Shown piece by piece: positions 56,747 through 64,000 of a stretch of DNA of 64,000 nt. Under the pieces are notes generated by a model. The model worked only from the letters and a program-made list of their open reading frames with translations. It had not been told where the DNA came from and made no database searches. Each line of letters opens with the position of its first letter. Positions within the stretch are counted from its first letter, which is position 1. Origin of the DNA: Synechococcus sp. Nb3U1 (GTDB taxonomy: Bacteria; Cyanobacteriota; Cyanobacteriia; Thermostichales; Thermostichaceae); contig NZ_JAKFYQ010000002.1 of assembly GCF_021533835.1 (NCBI RefSeq), forward strand, positions 372,001-436,000, in the 5' to 3' direction. The position numbers were made by a program, and so were the translations under genes.

Positions 56747-57966
56747 CGGGGCAACAGCCCTTCCCACAGGGGGCGGCTGATCCAGTTCCATCCCACCTTG
56801 AGTTGATGCTCCAGGGTAGGCATACGCACCAGATAAGCGGCTCGCCGGGCCAGGTAGCCGAGCGGGCCCGTCAAGGTAAAGCCCCCCAATGCAGACAGCA
56901 CCGCCGTATCCACCCCCAAACTGAGCATCTCCCCCAGCGACCAGTAGCGAAAGGGCAAAAGAGGCCGCTCCTGGGTGAGCGCAGCCCAGAGGTTCCAGGC
57001 GCAGTAGCTGGCCTGTTGAAAAGCCGCTTGAGCTGTGGCTGGCACACTTTGCCCGTCGGCATCCACCACCGCGGCCACATCCCCCAGGGCAAACACCGTC
57101 GGGAACGAGGGAATCTGGAGAGTGGGAAACACCTGCAGTCGTCCCTGCTCCGTTTTGGGTAAGTCTAGGGCACGGATCACCCCGGACATTTGCGTGCCCA
57201 CTGTCCACAGCACTGCATCGACGGGATCCGAAGCCATTGCTTCGCTATCGATTCGCCGCACGTGCAGGGCTAGGTCATTCTTCCTCTTCTCGTCAACGGC
57301 CTCTATCCGCAACACTTGGGTACGCAGCTCCACCTGGATCCCGCGCTCCTGCAGAGCCTGTTGGGCGGCTCCTCGGCTGGACTCGGCAAAGCCAGACAAA
57401 ATATGGGATCCCAACTCGATCAGCCGGATCTGGCCACGGGATCCCAGCCGATCCGCCAATTTGCAGGCCAACTCCACACCACTGGCTCCGGCCCCGGCGA
57501 TGGCCAGCCGAATGGGTTGGGCCGGCTCTCGAGCCTCTAGGTGCTTCAAGTGAGTGCGCAGCCGTTGGGCATCTGCCAAAGTGCGAAAGGGAAAAGCATA
57601 CTCCGCTGCTCCCGGCACCCGGTCCAAGGGGGTTTCTCCACCCAAAGCCAGCACCAGGCCGTCGTAGTCTAGGCTCTGTCCCTCTCCCAATGTGACTCGG
57701 CGTGCCTTTGGATCGATGGCTGTGACGGATCCCTGCACAAACTGTACCGACTCAGGTGACAACAAATTCTGAAAGCGGGGGGCCACTTCCCAATCCTCCA
57801 TTTCCCCCGTTAGCAGTTCGTAAAGAAGCGGGGCGAAGACAAATCGTTCCTGCCGATCGACCAGAGTAATCTGCGGCGGTTCTGGCCAGGGTTGTCGGCT
57901 GAGTTCGAGGGCGGTGTACAGCCCGCCAAACCCACCCCCAAGAATGCAAATGCGGCTCATGCTCAA
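56743..57966 (-). CDS. Type 2 NADH dehydrogenase (NDH-2)
   Basis: NDH-2 oxidises NADH and reduces quinone at the membrane surface without pumping protons. The 407-residue flavoprotein has two Rossmann motifs, ICILGGGFGGLYTALELS and LAIAGAGASGVELACKL, plus FVFAPLLYELLTGE, WTVGTQMSGV and a TFVLGD-like FALGDVAAV. The C-terminal RAAYLVRMPTLEHQLKVGWNW may be the membrane-contact helix. Cyanobacteria have several such ndb genes; I cannot say which this is. The stop overlaps proC. Confidence 0.87.
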   Translation of the reverse strand: MSMSRICILGGGFGGLYTALELSRQPWPEPPQITLVDRQERFVFAPLLYELLTGEMEDWEVAPRFQNLLSPESVQFVQGSVTAIDPKARRVTLGEGQSLDYDGLVLALGGETPLDRVPGAAEYAFPFRTLADAQRLRTHLKHLEAREPAQPIRLAIAGAGASGVELACKLADRLGSRGQIRLIELGSHILSGFAESSRGAAQQALQERGIQVELRTQVLRIEAVDEKRKNDLALHVRRIDSEAMASDPVDAVLWTVGTQMSGVIRALDLPKTEQGRLQVFPTLQIPSFPTVFALGDVAAVVDADGQSVPATAQAAFQQASYCAWNLWAALTQERPLLPFRYWSLGEMLSLGVDTAVLSALGGFTLTGPLGYLARRAAYLVRMPTLEHQLKVGWNWISRPLWEGLLPR

Positions 57967-57988
57967 ATGGTTGAGAGTGCTCCTACCC

Positions 57989-58008
57989 TAACAAACGGTA
58001 ACAAACGG
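57989..58008. repeat. Exact 10-bp tandem duplication
   Basis: TAACAAACGG occurs twice in a row just upstream of the NDH-2 start codon. Confidence 0.8.
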
Positions 58009-58055
58009 TGGGCGCGGAAACGGGAGCCCGTGGGTTGAGTGCATGGGTTACGTGC

Positions 58056-59354
58056 TCACTTGTGCTCGGCACTGCCTAGGGAAACTGGTTCTTTCTGGTG
58101 TAGAGACTGGCGTGGAGAGGTAGCCGCATTCACTTTGCCAGGCAAAATTTGGTTTAGCCAGCTCAAAATCCCCCACACCACGGCCACCGTGGCTACCCAC
58201 AAAACCCACAGGCCTCCGACCCAAGGTTGCGGCAGATCCAAGGCCACCCCGCCAATCATCGGGCCAGCGGCGAACCCCACCGCCCAACAGAGGGAATTGA
58301 TGGACAGATACACCCCCCGCAGATGCTCCGGGGCCAAATCCGCCACTAAAGCAGATGCAGAAGGGTTGTAGCTCACCAAGGCCAGAGACAACACCATTAG
58401 GGCCACCGTAGCCAAAGCCAAAGCTGGTACAGCCCCCAACTCCGCTGAAAGACCGGTCAGCAACACGAGGGCAAAGCCAATTCCCCAAATCAAGGCGGAT
58501 CCCTGTAGCCCTTGAATGCGGGTAAAGCGATTCAGCCAACGGGCTACCGGCATCTGTAGCAGGCCAATGAAGGCTCCATGTAGAGCAAACAAAGCGCCAA
58601 TTTGCACCTCAGGGATCCCGACAAAATTGCGGAAGTAAAGGGGCATGCTGCTGCTCAACTGAGCCACATAAGTGGTGAAGAGGATGTTGGATAATCCAAA
58701 CACCAACAACGAGTGATCCGTCAGGGCTGTTTTCCAACCTGCCAGCATCGGCCCTGCTGCCAAATTGGATTCACGGGCTTCCCGAATGAAGAACCAGAGC
58801 ACTGCCAAAAAGATCAAAAAGGTGAGGCCATCGATCACAAACAAGAGCCGATAGGCCCCAGTCAGCGCCACCAACGTGCTGGCCATCGCTACCCCAATGC
58901 TGTGGCCCAAATTATCCCCAAGGCGGTTCAGGGCATAGGCTTCGTTGCGCTGTTCGCGGGTGGTGAGATCGGCCACAATCGCTTCGGCGGGTGGCCAGTA
59001 CAACCCTTGGCCTAAACCCGCCGCCACATTGGCCAAGGCAAAAGCCCAAAAGTTGTAGGAGAGGGCCAACCCAAAGGAGCCAAGGGTGGAAATAACCAAA
59101 GACAAAATCAAGGTGGCTTTGCGCCCCCAAGCCCCATCCGCCATCGAGCCGCCGAAAATGCGGCCAAACACCCCGGCAAAGGCCATGATGCCCAGACCCA
59201 ACCCCACCTGGGTTGCCGTCAACCCCACTTGATTGACGAAAAAAATGGTGGCGTAAAAGAGTGTAAAGCCTGTCCCGGTTTGGGACAGCAGCCGACCGAT
59301 AAAGATCAGCCAAACCTGCAAGCTCAACTTCGGCCACCAGGAAGGAATGCCCAT
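58056..59354 (-). CDS. Major facilitator superfamily transporter
   Basis: The 432-residue protein has twelve hydrophobic helices. The loop between helices 2 and 3 reads GGSMADGAWGRKATL, the MFS G-x-x-x-D-R-x-G-R-K motif in altered form, and the second half repeats it loosely (PVARWLNRF). It resembles drug-efflux-type MFS proteins. Substrate unknown. It lies alone, transcribed away from the neighbouring small gene. Confidence 0.82.
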   Translation of the reverse strand: MGIPSWWPKLSLQVWLIFIGRLLSQTGTGFTLFYATIFFVNQVGLTATQVGLGLGIMAFAGVFGRIFGGSMADGAWGRKATLILSLVISTLGSFGLALSYNFWAFALANVAAGLGQGLYWPPAEAIVADLTTREQRNEAYALNRLGDNLGHSIGVAMASTLVALTGAYRLLFVIDGLTFLIFLAVLWFFIREARESNLAAGPMLAGWKTALTDHSLLVFGLSNILFTTYVAQLSSSMPLYFRNFVGIPEVQIGALFALHGAFIGLLQMPVARWLNRFTRIQGLQGSALIWGIGFALVLLTGLSAELGAVPALALATVALMVLSLALVSYNPSASALVADLAPEHLRGVYLSINSLCWAVGFAAGPMIGGVALDLPQPWVGGLWVLWVATVAVVWGILSWLNQILPGKVNAATSPRQSLHQKEPVSLGSAEHK

Positions 59355-59455
59355 AGTCTGTGCCAGGGGGATAGCCTACTTAGCCTAGGGGATCCCTGTC
59401 GCTTGCGCTCGGGAAAGTTCTCGGAAACCCACTAAGATTCAGCGGATTCGGCAGA

Positions 59456-59632
59456 TTAAGCCGAAATGCTCCAGATCAAGGCGGGTTCGGTTGGGGCAGC
59501 AGCCTCTGTTGCCTCGGTTTCGTTGAGGGATCCCGCGGAAACAGACACCAGCCCACTCAGCTCCAGATGCTCACTCAGCAGCCGCGCCAGCCGATAGACT
59601 CGATAATCCAACCGCACCAAAGAATTTTCCAT
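59456..59632 (-). CDS. Small protein, 58 residues, unknown
   Basis: The open frame starts ATG 59632 with MENSLVRLDYRVYRLARLLS and continues EHLELSGLVSV, then an Ala/Glu/Thr-rich tail ending ALIWSISA. The N-terminal amphipathic helix and sensible composition support a real small gene. Codon use is like its neighbours. No family is known to me. It lies between the MFS gene and the decayed pentapeptide gene. Confidence 0.5.
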   Translation of the reverse strand: MENSLVRLDYRVYRLARLLSEHLELSGLVSVSAGSLNETEATEAAAPTEPALIWSISA

Positions 59633-59835
59633 GGGTCGGAAGTACCCTAACCGTCTCTATTGAGATTATAAACAAATATTAAGTAAACGGAAAGCCTTTC
59701 TCCGCCTGGGAACCTGTCCGCCATAGGGACAGAAGACTGTACCCATCGGATCCCTCTGCCCACAGCTTGACCCGGTATCGCAGCATTCCTCGAAAGCAGT
59801 ACTCCCAAACAGGCGAATCGGTTGCACTATTGCAC

Positions 59836-60032
59836 TCAAGAAGCCCCACTCAAGCTGGCTCCCACCAAGTTGGCATAGCTGAGAAAAGCCTGAGCCAGGC
59901 AAATGCCCTCCAGATCTTCAGCTCTTGATGGCTCAGAGCCTCCCCGACCAGCACGGCATCGGGAAAGTCTCCTTCTCCTCAGGCATATCGACGCAGTAAG
60001 CTAGCAACGGTGAGATCCCGCTGCTCCAGAAC
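59836..60032 (-). pseudogene. Pentapeptide-repeat protein remnant
   Basis: The minus strand first reads VLEQRDLTVASLLRRYA, then an in-frame TGA (59979-59981), then GEGDFPDAVLVGEALSHQEL. After a frame change it continues DLEGICLAQAFLSYANLVGASLSGAS to a stop at 59836. The LLRRYAxGExDF start and A-N-L-x-G-A-x-L pattern are those of cyanobacterial pentapeptide-repeat proteins. The gene is broken by a nonsense codon and a frameshift. Confidence 0.65.
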
Positions 60033-60129
60033 CTATGCTGGGCTCTACTGATAAAGTTTCTCAGGTGAGTTCCAAAGTAGTTTAGCTGACAGACTGTAAC
60101 CCAAACATTGAAACCGCGTCCATTTCCGC

Positions 60130-60426
60130 CTAGCTGACAGCCACTTGCGGCGCAGCAGTGGAGGATACTGAATTTTTCTCTTCCTCAGGGGGAACTACCG
60201 CAAACTCGATGTGGTTGAGCAAGGTGGTGACAAACGCAAAAAGCAGAAAAGGCAAAGAAACCACCAAAATCAGCCCAATGGTGAGGAAAGCGTAGAGGGG
60301 GCTATTCATCAGGGAAAGGGCCGCCGCCAAACTAGCAAAGATCACGATCAACCAAATGATGATCTGCCCATAGATATCCCCAAAGGAGAGCGTGCAGGTG
60401 AAGCGATAACGGTCGTGGGTGTTCAT
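60130..60426 (-). CDS. Small membrane protein of unknown function
   Basis: The 98-residue product has two hydrophobic helices (residues about 20-40, IIIWLIVIFASLAAALSLM, and 44-66, PLYAFLTIGLILVVSLPFLL) after a hydrophilic N-terminus NTHDRYRFTCTLSFGD and ends in an acidic tail PPEEEKNSV. Such proteins are common in cyanobacteria; the function is not known. AGGAGG lies close upstream of the ATG. Confidence 0.7.
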   Translation of the reverse strand: MNTHDRYRFTCTLSFGDIYGQIIIWLIVIFASLAAALSLMNSPLYAFLTIGLILVVSLPFLLFAFVTTLLNHIEFAVVPPEEEKNSVSSTAAPQVAVS

Positions 60427-60502
60427 AGGGTTCCTCCTGAATGTGGTTTTCTTCTGAAATTCACTAAAATCAACAAAATGAGATTGACAAAACGTGCTTT
60501 CT

Positions 60503-60524
60503 TTAGGGTTTTGTTAGGGTTTTG
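60503..60524. repeat. Exact 11-bp tandem duplication
   Basis: TTAGGGTTTTG occurs twice in a row in the spacer before ycf34; it looks telomere-like but is only two units. Confidence 0.8.
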
Positions 60525-60796
60525 CAGATGTGCTGAAAGACAAGCAGTAGTCCCAGAAGCCACTCAACCGTGGGATCCCCGTCCCCAGCTCACTAAAAAA
60601 GGTTAGCCTGATCCTAGTCGAGATCAAGCTGCCAGTAGAAGAAGTATGTCGAGATTTTAGACAAGTCCCAACGGGATGCCCATCTTTGCAAAGAAATGTC
60701 TCAAGTAAGGTTTACAAGGTTTACAGAGTTAGGGATCCCCAACCTCCCAGAAATGTTATCGTCAAAGTCTTGCACTGTATCATGAAGACGGCAGCC

Positions 60797-61039
60797 ATGT
60801 GTATTTGTATTCACTGCCACTACGTGGATCGTTGCACCACTTATCACGCGGTTGAAGCTCAGCACCAACAGGCTCACCTAACCTTAGCCCCCGATTTTGA
60901 GCCTCAAGGGCCGCAGATCAATGTGAATATTCGCAACGGCGGCACGGAGATGGAATGGGATGTGGTGGGCTGCCAAAGCTTTTGGGAAGAACGTAACAAA
61001 TGGGCACGGCTGCGTCCTTATGAGGCGGTTCCCACCTAG
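60797..61039 (+). CDS. ycf34: Ycf34 iron-sulfur protein
   Basis: Ycf34 binds an iron-sulfur cluster and influences photosystem function in Synechocystis. The 80-residue product matches the family: [20 protein letters not shown], with clustered cysteines, then [20 protein letters not shown] and [12 protein letters not shown] at the end. I chose ATG 60797 because homologues begin MCICxxC; a start at 60782 would add five residues. Plastid genomes share the gene. Confidence 0.9.
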   Translation: MCICIHCHYVDRCTTYHAVEAQHQQAHLTLAPDFEPQGPQINVNIRNGGTEMEWDVVGCQSFWEERNKWARLRPYEAVPT

Positions 61040-61146
61040 AATGGCTCTGGTTACCGCAATACTCTGTCGAGGCACCTTGCCGATGGAAGCGGGTGACGGA
61101 GTCCTTTTTCCAATCAACTTTCCCATCACCGATCTGTAATTCTGTA

Positions 61147-62154
61147 ATGACAATGCTGACCTCAAGCCCCGTAGGTCTGCCGGTGGATGCCCGCCAACAG
61201 GTGGGTCAATGGATGCGGCAGCTCCAGGATGACATCTGTGCCCGTTTGGAAGCTGTGGATGGTGAAGCCCAGTTCCGCGAGGATAGTTGGGAACGTCCGG
61301 GGGGCGGGGGCGGGCGCTCACGGGTGATTCAGCAGGGGCGGGTGTTTGAACAGGGAGGCGTTAACTTTTCCGAGGTGTTTGGATCCCATTTGCCGCCCTC
61401 GATCTTGAAACAACGCCCGGAAGCAGAAGGGCATTCCTTCTATGCCACGGGTACCTCGATGGTGTTGCATCCACGCAACCCTTATGTGCCGACGGTGCAC
61501 CTGAACTATCGCTATTTTGAAGCGGGGCCAGTGTGGTGGTTTGGCGGAGGTATGGATCTCACTCCCTACTACCTGTTCGAGGAGGATGCCGTTCACTTTC
61601 ACCGGACGATTCAGGCTGCCTGTGATGCGTTGGATCCCGTCTACTATCCTGTTTTCAAAACATGGTGTGATCAGTACTTTTTCTTGCCCCATCGGGGTGA
61701 GGCCCGTGGCATTGGGGGTATTTTCTTCGATTATCAGGACGAACGTCCCGGTTTGTTGTACCGACCTGATGGTCAGGTGGACGGGGCTCCCCAACCCCAA
61801 TCTTTACAAGTCCGGGTGGGATCCCGCAGTTGGGAGCATCTTTTTCAGTTGGTTCAGGCTTGTGGGAAGTCCTTTTTACCCGCCTATGTGCCGATTGTGG
61901 AGCGGCGGCAGGAGATGGACTGGGGGGAGCGAGAGCGGCAGTTTCAGCTGTATCGTCGCGGGCGCTATGTGGAATTCAACTTGGTGTACGACCGGGGGAC
62001 GATCTTTGGCTTGCAAACCCAGGGGCGGACGGAATCGATTTTGATGTCCTTGCCCCCCTTGGTGCGCTGGGAATACGGCTATGAACCGGAACCCGAAACT
62101 TGGGAAGCAAAGCTCTACGATGTGCTGCGCCATCCCCGCAATTGGGGCGTGTAG
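61147..62154 (+). CDS. hemF: Coproporphyrinogen III oxidase, oxygen-dependent
   Basis: HemF decarboxylates coproporphyrinogen III to protoporphyrinogen IX with oxygen, one step before the hemY product in this window. The 335-residue product shows [20 protein letters not shown], the [19 protein letters not shown] strand, [19 protein letters not shown] and [23 protein letters not shown] 61147 is my start; the frame opens with GTG 61093. It is about 100 bases after ycf34. Confidence 0.95.
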   Translation: MTMLTSSPVGLPVDARQQVGQWMRQLQDDICARLEAVDGEAQFREDSWERPGGGGGRSRVIQQGRVFEQGGVNFSEVFGSHLPPSILKQRPEAEGHSFYATGTSMVLHPRNPYVPTVHLNYRYFEAGPVWWFGGGMDLTPYYLFEEDAVHFHRTIQAACDALDPVYYPVFKTWCDQYFFLPHRGEARGIGGIFFDYQDERPGLLYRPDGQVDGAPQPQSLQVRVGSRSWEHLFQLVQACGKSFLPAYVPIVERRQEMDWGERERQFQLYRRGRYVEFNLVYDRGTIFGLQTQGRTESILMSLPPLVRWEYGYEPEPETWEAKLYDVLRHPRNWGV

Positions 62155-62162
62155 TCGCGAAG

Positions 62163-62213
62163 AATAGGCTAAATAGGCTACTTACTTGCTTGTACCTATC
62201 TACTTGTACCTAT
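62163..62213. repeat. Two nested tandem duplications
   Basis: AATAGGCTA occurs exactly twice at 62163-62180. CTTGTACCTAT occurs at 62189-62199 and again at 62203-62213, separated by CTA. They lie in the 79-base spacer between convergent hemF and the PspA-like gene. Confidence 0.8.
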
Positions 62214-62233
62214 TGAGGGGGCTACTGCCGCTG

Positions 62234-62989
62234 TTAGGGGGATTTCACCTCAAAGTCTAGATCCGGCATTGGCAGATTTGCCTGGGGGTTGCTCTGCCCC
62301 GTCAGCATGGCCAAACGGCGCGATACTTCATCATCCATTGCCATGTTGTCTAGTTGAGCGGCGATCTGTTCGCTGCGATCCTCCGAGAGTTCGCTCATGG
62401 CACGAGTTTTGAACTGGCGGGCCTGGACTGCGTTTTTGGCCGCTTCGAATTGGGACTTGGCGGAGTCGATACTGTAGGCATTGTTCACTCGGGTCATCTG
62501 CTCGAGGGCTTGGTTCACCTCGTTGATGTCCTTCATGTTGCTCAGTTCATTTTTGTAGGTGGTGAGCCTTTCTTTTTCGCGGGCCAGTTTTTGCTTGGCG
62601 GCGGTAACGTAGCGATCGGCAGTTTCGACGTTTTCTTTGAGGGGGCCGAGGATCGCCTCAATTTGAAGGGCTTGTGCCATAGCCATGCGGGCGGCCTCTT
62701 GATCTCCCCGTTGAGCGGCTAGGCGGGCTTTGTTCTCGAGAGACTGGTATTCGCGCACCTTTTGCATGTATTTCTGCTCGGCCCGCTGGTAGGAGGCCAC
62801 CTGGGTGGCCACAGCTTCGGTGAGGCGCTGGACAGATTCTTGCATGGTGCGTAGGGATTCTTCCGCCACCATCACCGCCCCGGTGCCGCCCTTATCCACA
62901 GGGATCCCCCACAACCAGTTCCAGGTGCCGACGATAACGCTGCCCGCCCGTTGCCCAAAAATGCCGTAGATGACTTTGCGTGCGCCCAT
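62234..62989 (-). CDS. PspA/IM30 (Vipp1)-like coiled-coil protein
   Basis: The 251-residue protein has a hydrophobic N-terminus MGARKVIYGIFGQRAG, a central long coiled-coil of the PspA type (RAEQKYMQKVREYQSLENKARL, AALQIEAILGPLKENVETADRYV) and a C-terminal acidic segment. The family rings bind membranes, in cyanobacteria at thylakoids. It lacks the usual PspA amphipathic start MGLFDRI and resembles a paralogue rather than canonical Vipp1. Convergent to hemF. Confidence 0.75.
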   Translation of the reverse strand: MGARKVIYGIFGQRAGSVIVGTWNWLWGIPVDKGGTGAVMVAEESLRTMQESVQRLTEAVATQVASYQRAEQKYMQKVREYQSLENKARLAAQRGDQEAARMAMAQALQIEAILGPLKENVETADRYVTAAKQKLAREKERLTTYKNELSNMKDINEVNQALEQMTRVNNAYSIDSAKSQFEAAKNAVQARQFKTRAMSELSEDRSEQIAAQLDNMAMDDEVSRRLAMLTGQSNPQANLPMPDLDFEVKSP

Positions 62990-63054
62990 GGCCTTGCTCC
63001 CATGCCTGTGCCTGACTTTACTGTATTCAATTTCTCGCGCAACCGGAATAGTTC

Positions 63055-63735
63055 TCAGGGATCCGAGAGGCGAACAAATTGAAAGCCCCGTTCCCGCAAC
63101 CTTGGGATCAACTGCTGCGTGATGGTTGCAACCTGGGATCCCCCATGGACTCCATCATGAAGCACGATCAGAGATCCAGACCGCGCTTGGGTGAGGATGC
63201 GCTCCAGCACCACCGAGACAGGCGGGGTGAGCCAGTCTTCTGGAACCACGCTCCACATGACCACTCGCAGTCCCCAATCGCGTAGATCCGCAAGGGTGTG
63301 CGGCCAAAATAGACCATTGGGTGGGCGCACATCCCGATAATCACGAGGGATCCCACCACAGGCCTCGGCCAAAGCGGCTTGGTTGCGGCTTAGGCTGTGG
63401 TGTATTTCCTCTCGCGTCAGTTGGGTGAACGAGCGATGTTGCCAACCGTGGAGGCCGATGTGATGACCTTGCCGGACGATCTCTTGGGCCAGCTGAGGCC
63501 AGCGCTGCACCCGTTCGCCGAGGACAAAAAAGTTGCCCGGCACCTGAAAGTGGGCCAAAACCTCCAGTAGAGCCGGGGTGTGATCCGGATGCGGGCCATC
63601 GTCGAAGGTGAGGGCAATGGGTTGAGTGTTCGGGTTGGCCTGTAATTCCCACAAACAGTCTGGGAAAAGGGTTTTCAACCCCCAGTGCAGAGGGGAGTAA
63701 AGGAATGGGGGCAGAATTTGAGGAGAAGCAACCAC
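63055..63735 (-). CDS. Polysaccharide deacetylase (NodB type)
   Basis: This 226-residue enzyme removes acetyl groups from cell-wall or exopolysaccharide N-acetylglucosamine. The catalytic TFDDGPH at residues 43-49 holds Asp45 and Asp46, and GLHGWQH provides metal histidines His96 and His100; RPPNGLFWP follows. No signal peptide is obvious, though the first 30 residues are hydrophobic-aromatic and may anchor it. Substrate unknown. Confidence 0.87.
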   Translation of the reverse strand: MVASPQILPPFLYSPLHWGLKTLFPDCLWELQANPNTQPIALTFDDGPHPDHTPALLEVLAHFQVPGNFFVLGERVQRWPQLAQEIVRQGHHIGLHGWQHRSFTQLTREEIHHSLSRNQAALAEACGGIPRDYRDVRPPNGLFWPHTLADLRDWGLRVVMWSVVPEDWLTPPVSVVLERILTQARSGSLIVLHDGVHGGSQVATITQQLIPRLRERGFQFVRLSDP

Positions 63736-63807
63736 GATGCTTGATTCTTGATGCTTTACTCTTCAAGATTCACTAGATTCACTGCTGAGGATCCACTAGA
63801 GATCTTC

Positions 63808-64000
63808 CTATATCCTCTGTTGCGCCTGGCAAATCCACTCCACAACTTGGGCAAAACTCAGTTGATGCCCCCGTTATCCTAGGGATCTCACTTGGAGACG
63901 GCAAAGGTTGCGATGCAGCACTTGCGGGGATCCCTTTGCCAACTGCTCTACCGACAAAATGCCTGCATGTAACAACAGCCCACACCCTTCTGGCCCCACT
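63808..64000 (-). pseudogene. DUF4332-like fragment with in-frame stop, running off the edge
   Basis: On the minus strand the frame reads VGPEGCGLLLHAGILSVEQL, then KGSPQVLHRNLRRLQVRSLG, then TAA (63874-63876), then in the same frame RGHQLSFAQVVEWICQAQQRI and TAG (63808-63810). DUF4332 helix-hairpin proteins contain LHxAGI..VEQLA, RLQV and a final VVEWIRQAQ segment, so the TAA splits what should be one protein. The start is outside the window. Either the gene is broken or the short form is used. Confidence 0.5.

Noticed and set aside
59666-59902. 78-codon minus-strand frame
   Set aside because: It lies across the pentapeptide remnant in a different frame; low plausibility.
60482-60606. 42-codon plus-strand frame MRLTKRAFFRVLLGF
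   Set aside because: It contains the tandem duplication, has no ribosome site and its composition resembles spacer; not called as a gene.

Overview
The window is a chromosomal segment of a GC-rich cyanobacterium. Evidence for this is the Ycf23 and Ycf34 proteins, the pipY-sepF-proC neighbourhood, a 2-component NtcA-type promoter on glnA, a type 2 NADH dehydrogenase, oxygen-dependent haem/chlorophyll enzymes (HemF, HemY-type PPO), a PspA/IM30 protein and the cyanobacterial S10-spc ribosomal gene order without rpsJ and rpsN. The most striking base-level trait is a very dense palindrome GGGATCCC/GGATCC (about 15 copies in the first 3.1 kb by hand count, about 1 expected), which looks like a lineage-specific replacement for the cyanobacterial HIP1 octamer GCGATCGC. 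Together these features suggest a deep-branching, possibly thermophilic lineage such as the Thermostichales (Synechococcus JA-2-3B/JA-3-3 type), but this placement is inference.

Layout. 1-5.1 kb: queG (cut by the left edge), an amidohydrolase, a PHP phosphoesterase, tsf and rpsB, all on the minus strand, then tRNA-Pro(GGG) with a promoter and terminator. 5.4-10.3 kb: a membrane-anchored unknown, glnA with an NtcA-like promoter, a GNAT remnant, glgE. 10.4-16.2 kb: a TldE/PmbA protease, an M14 carboxypeptidase flanked by two 106-107 bp MITE-like elements in opposite orientation, a lipoprotein and a Tat-type amine oxidase. 16.3-18.1 kb: DUF4342, then cobS and moaE overlapping by ATGA. 18.1-20.7 kb: MscS channel and an alpha/beta hydrolase. 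20.7-33.2 kb: the S10-spc operon, transcribed rplC to infA, ending at infA instead of running on into rpmJ-rpsM-rpsK-rpoA. 33.5-36.5 kb: a divergent SF1-helicase-like protein with degenerate Walker motifs, an AT-rich patch with a gene split by one in-frame TGA, and a small protein with a duplicated GNPxxFMEMAS motif. 36.6-43.2 kb: a lone PotC-like permease, hom, hemY, a dihydroorotase-like protein that has lost its HxH metal site and a tandem histidine phosphatase. 43.3-49.5 kb: tmk, a TM protein, rdgB, a metallophosphoesterase, a HAD protein without catalytic aspartates, an aldo/keto reductase and an exported protein. 49.5-56.7 kb: pyrG, ycf23, speB, an SPFH protein, pipY, sepF, proC. 56.7-64 kb: NDH-2, an MFS transporter, small genes and pseudogenes, ycf34, hemF, a PspA-like protein, a polysaccharide deacetylase and a DUF4332-like fragment.

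No CRISPR array, rRNA operon, complete insertion sequence, prophage or clear defence island was seen. The unusual content consists of the palindrome system, the MITE pair, several enzyme homologues with all or part of the catalytic site lost, repeated exact 9-11 bp tandem duplications in gene spacers, and a set of decayed genes.
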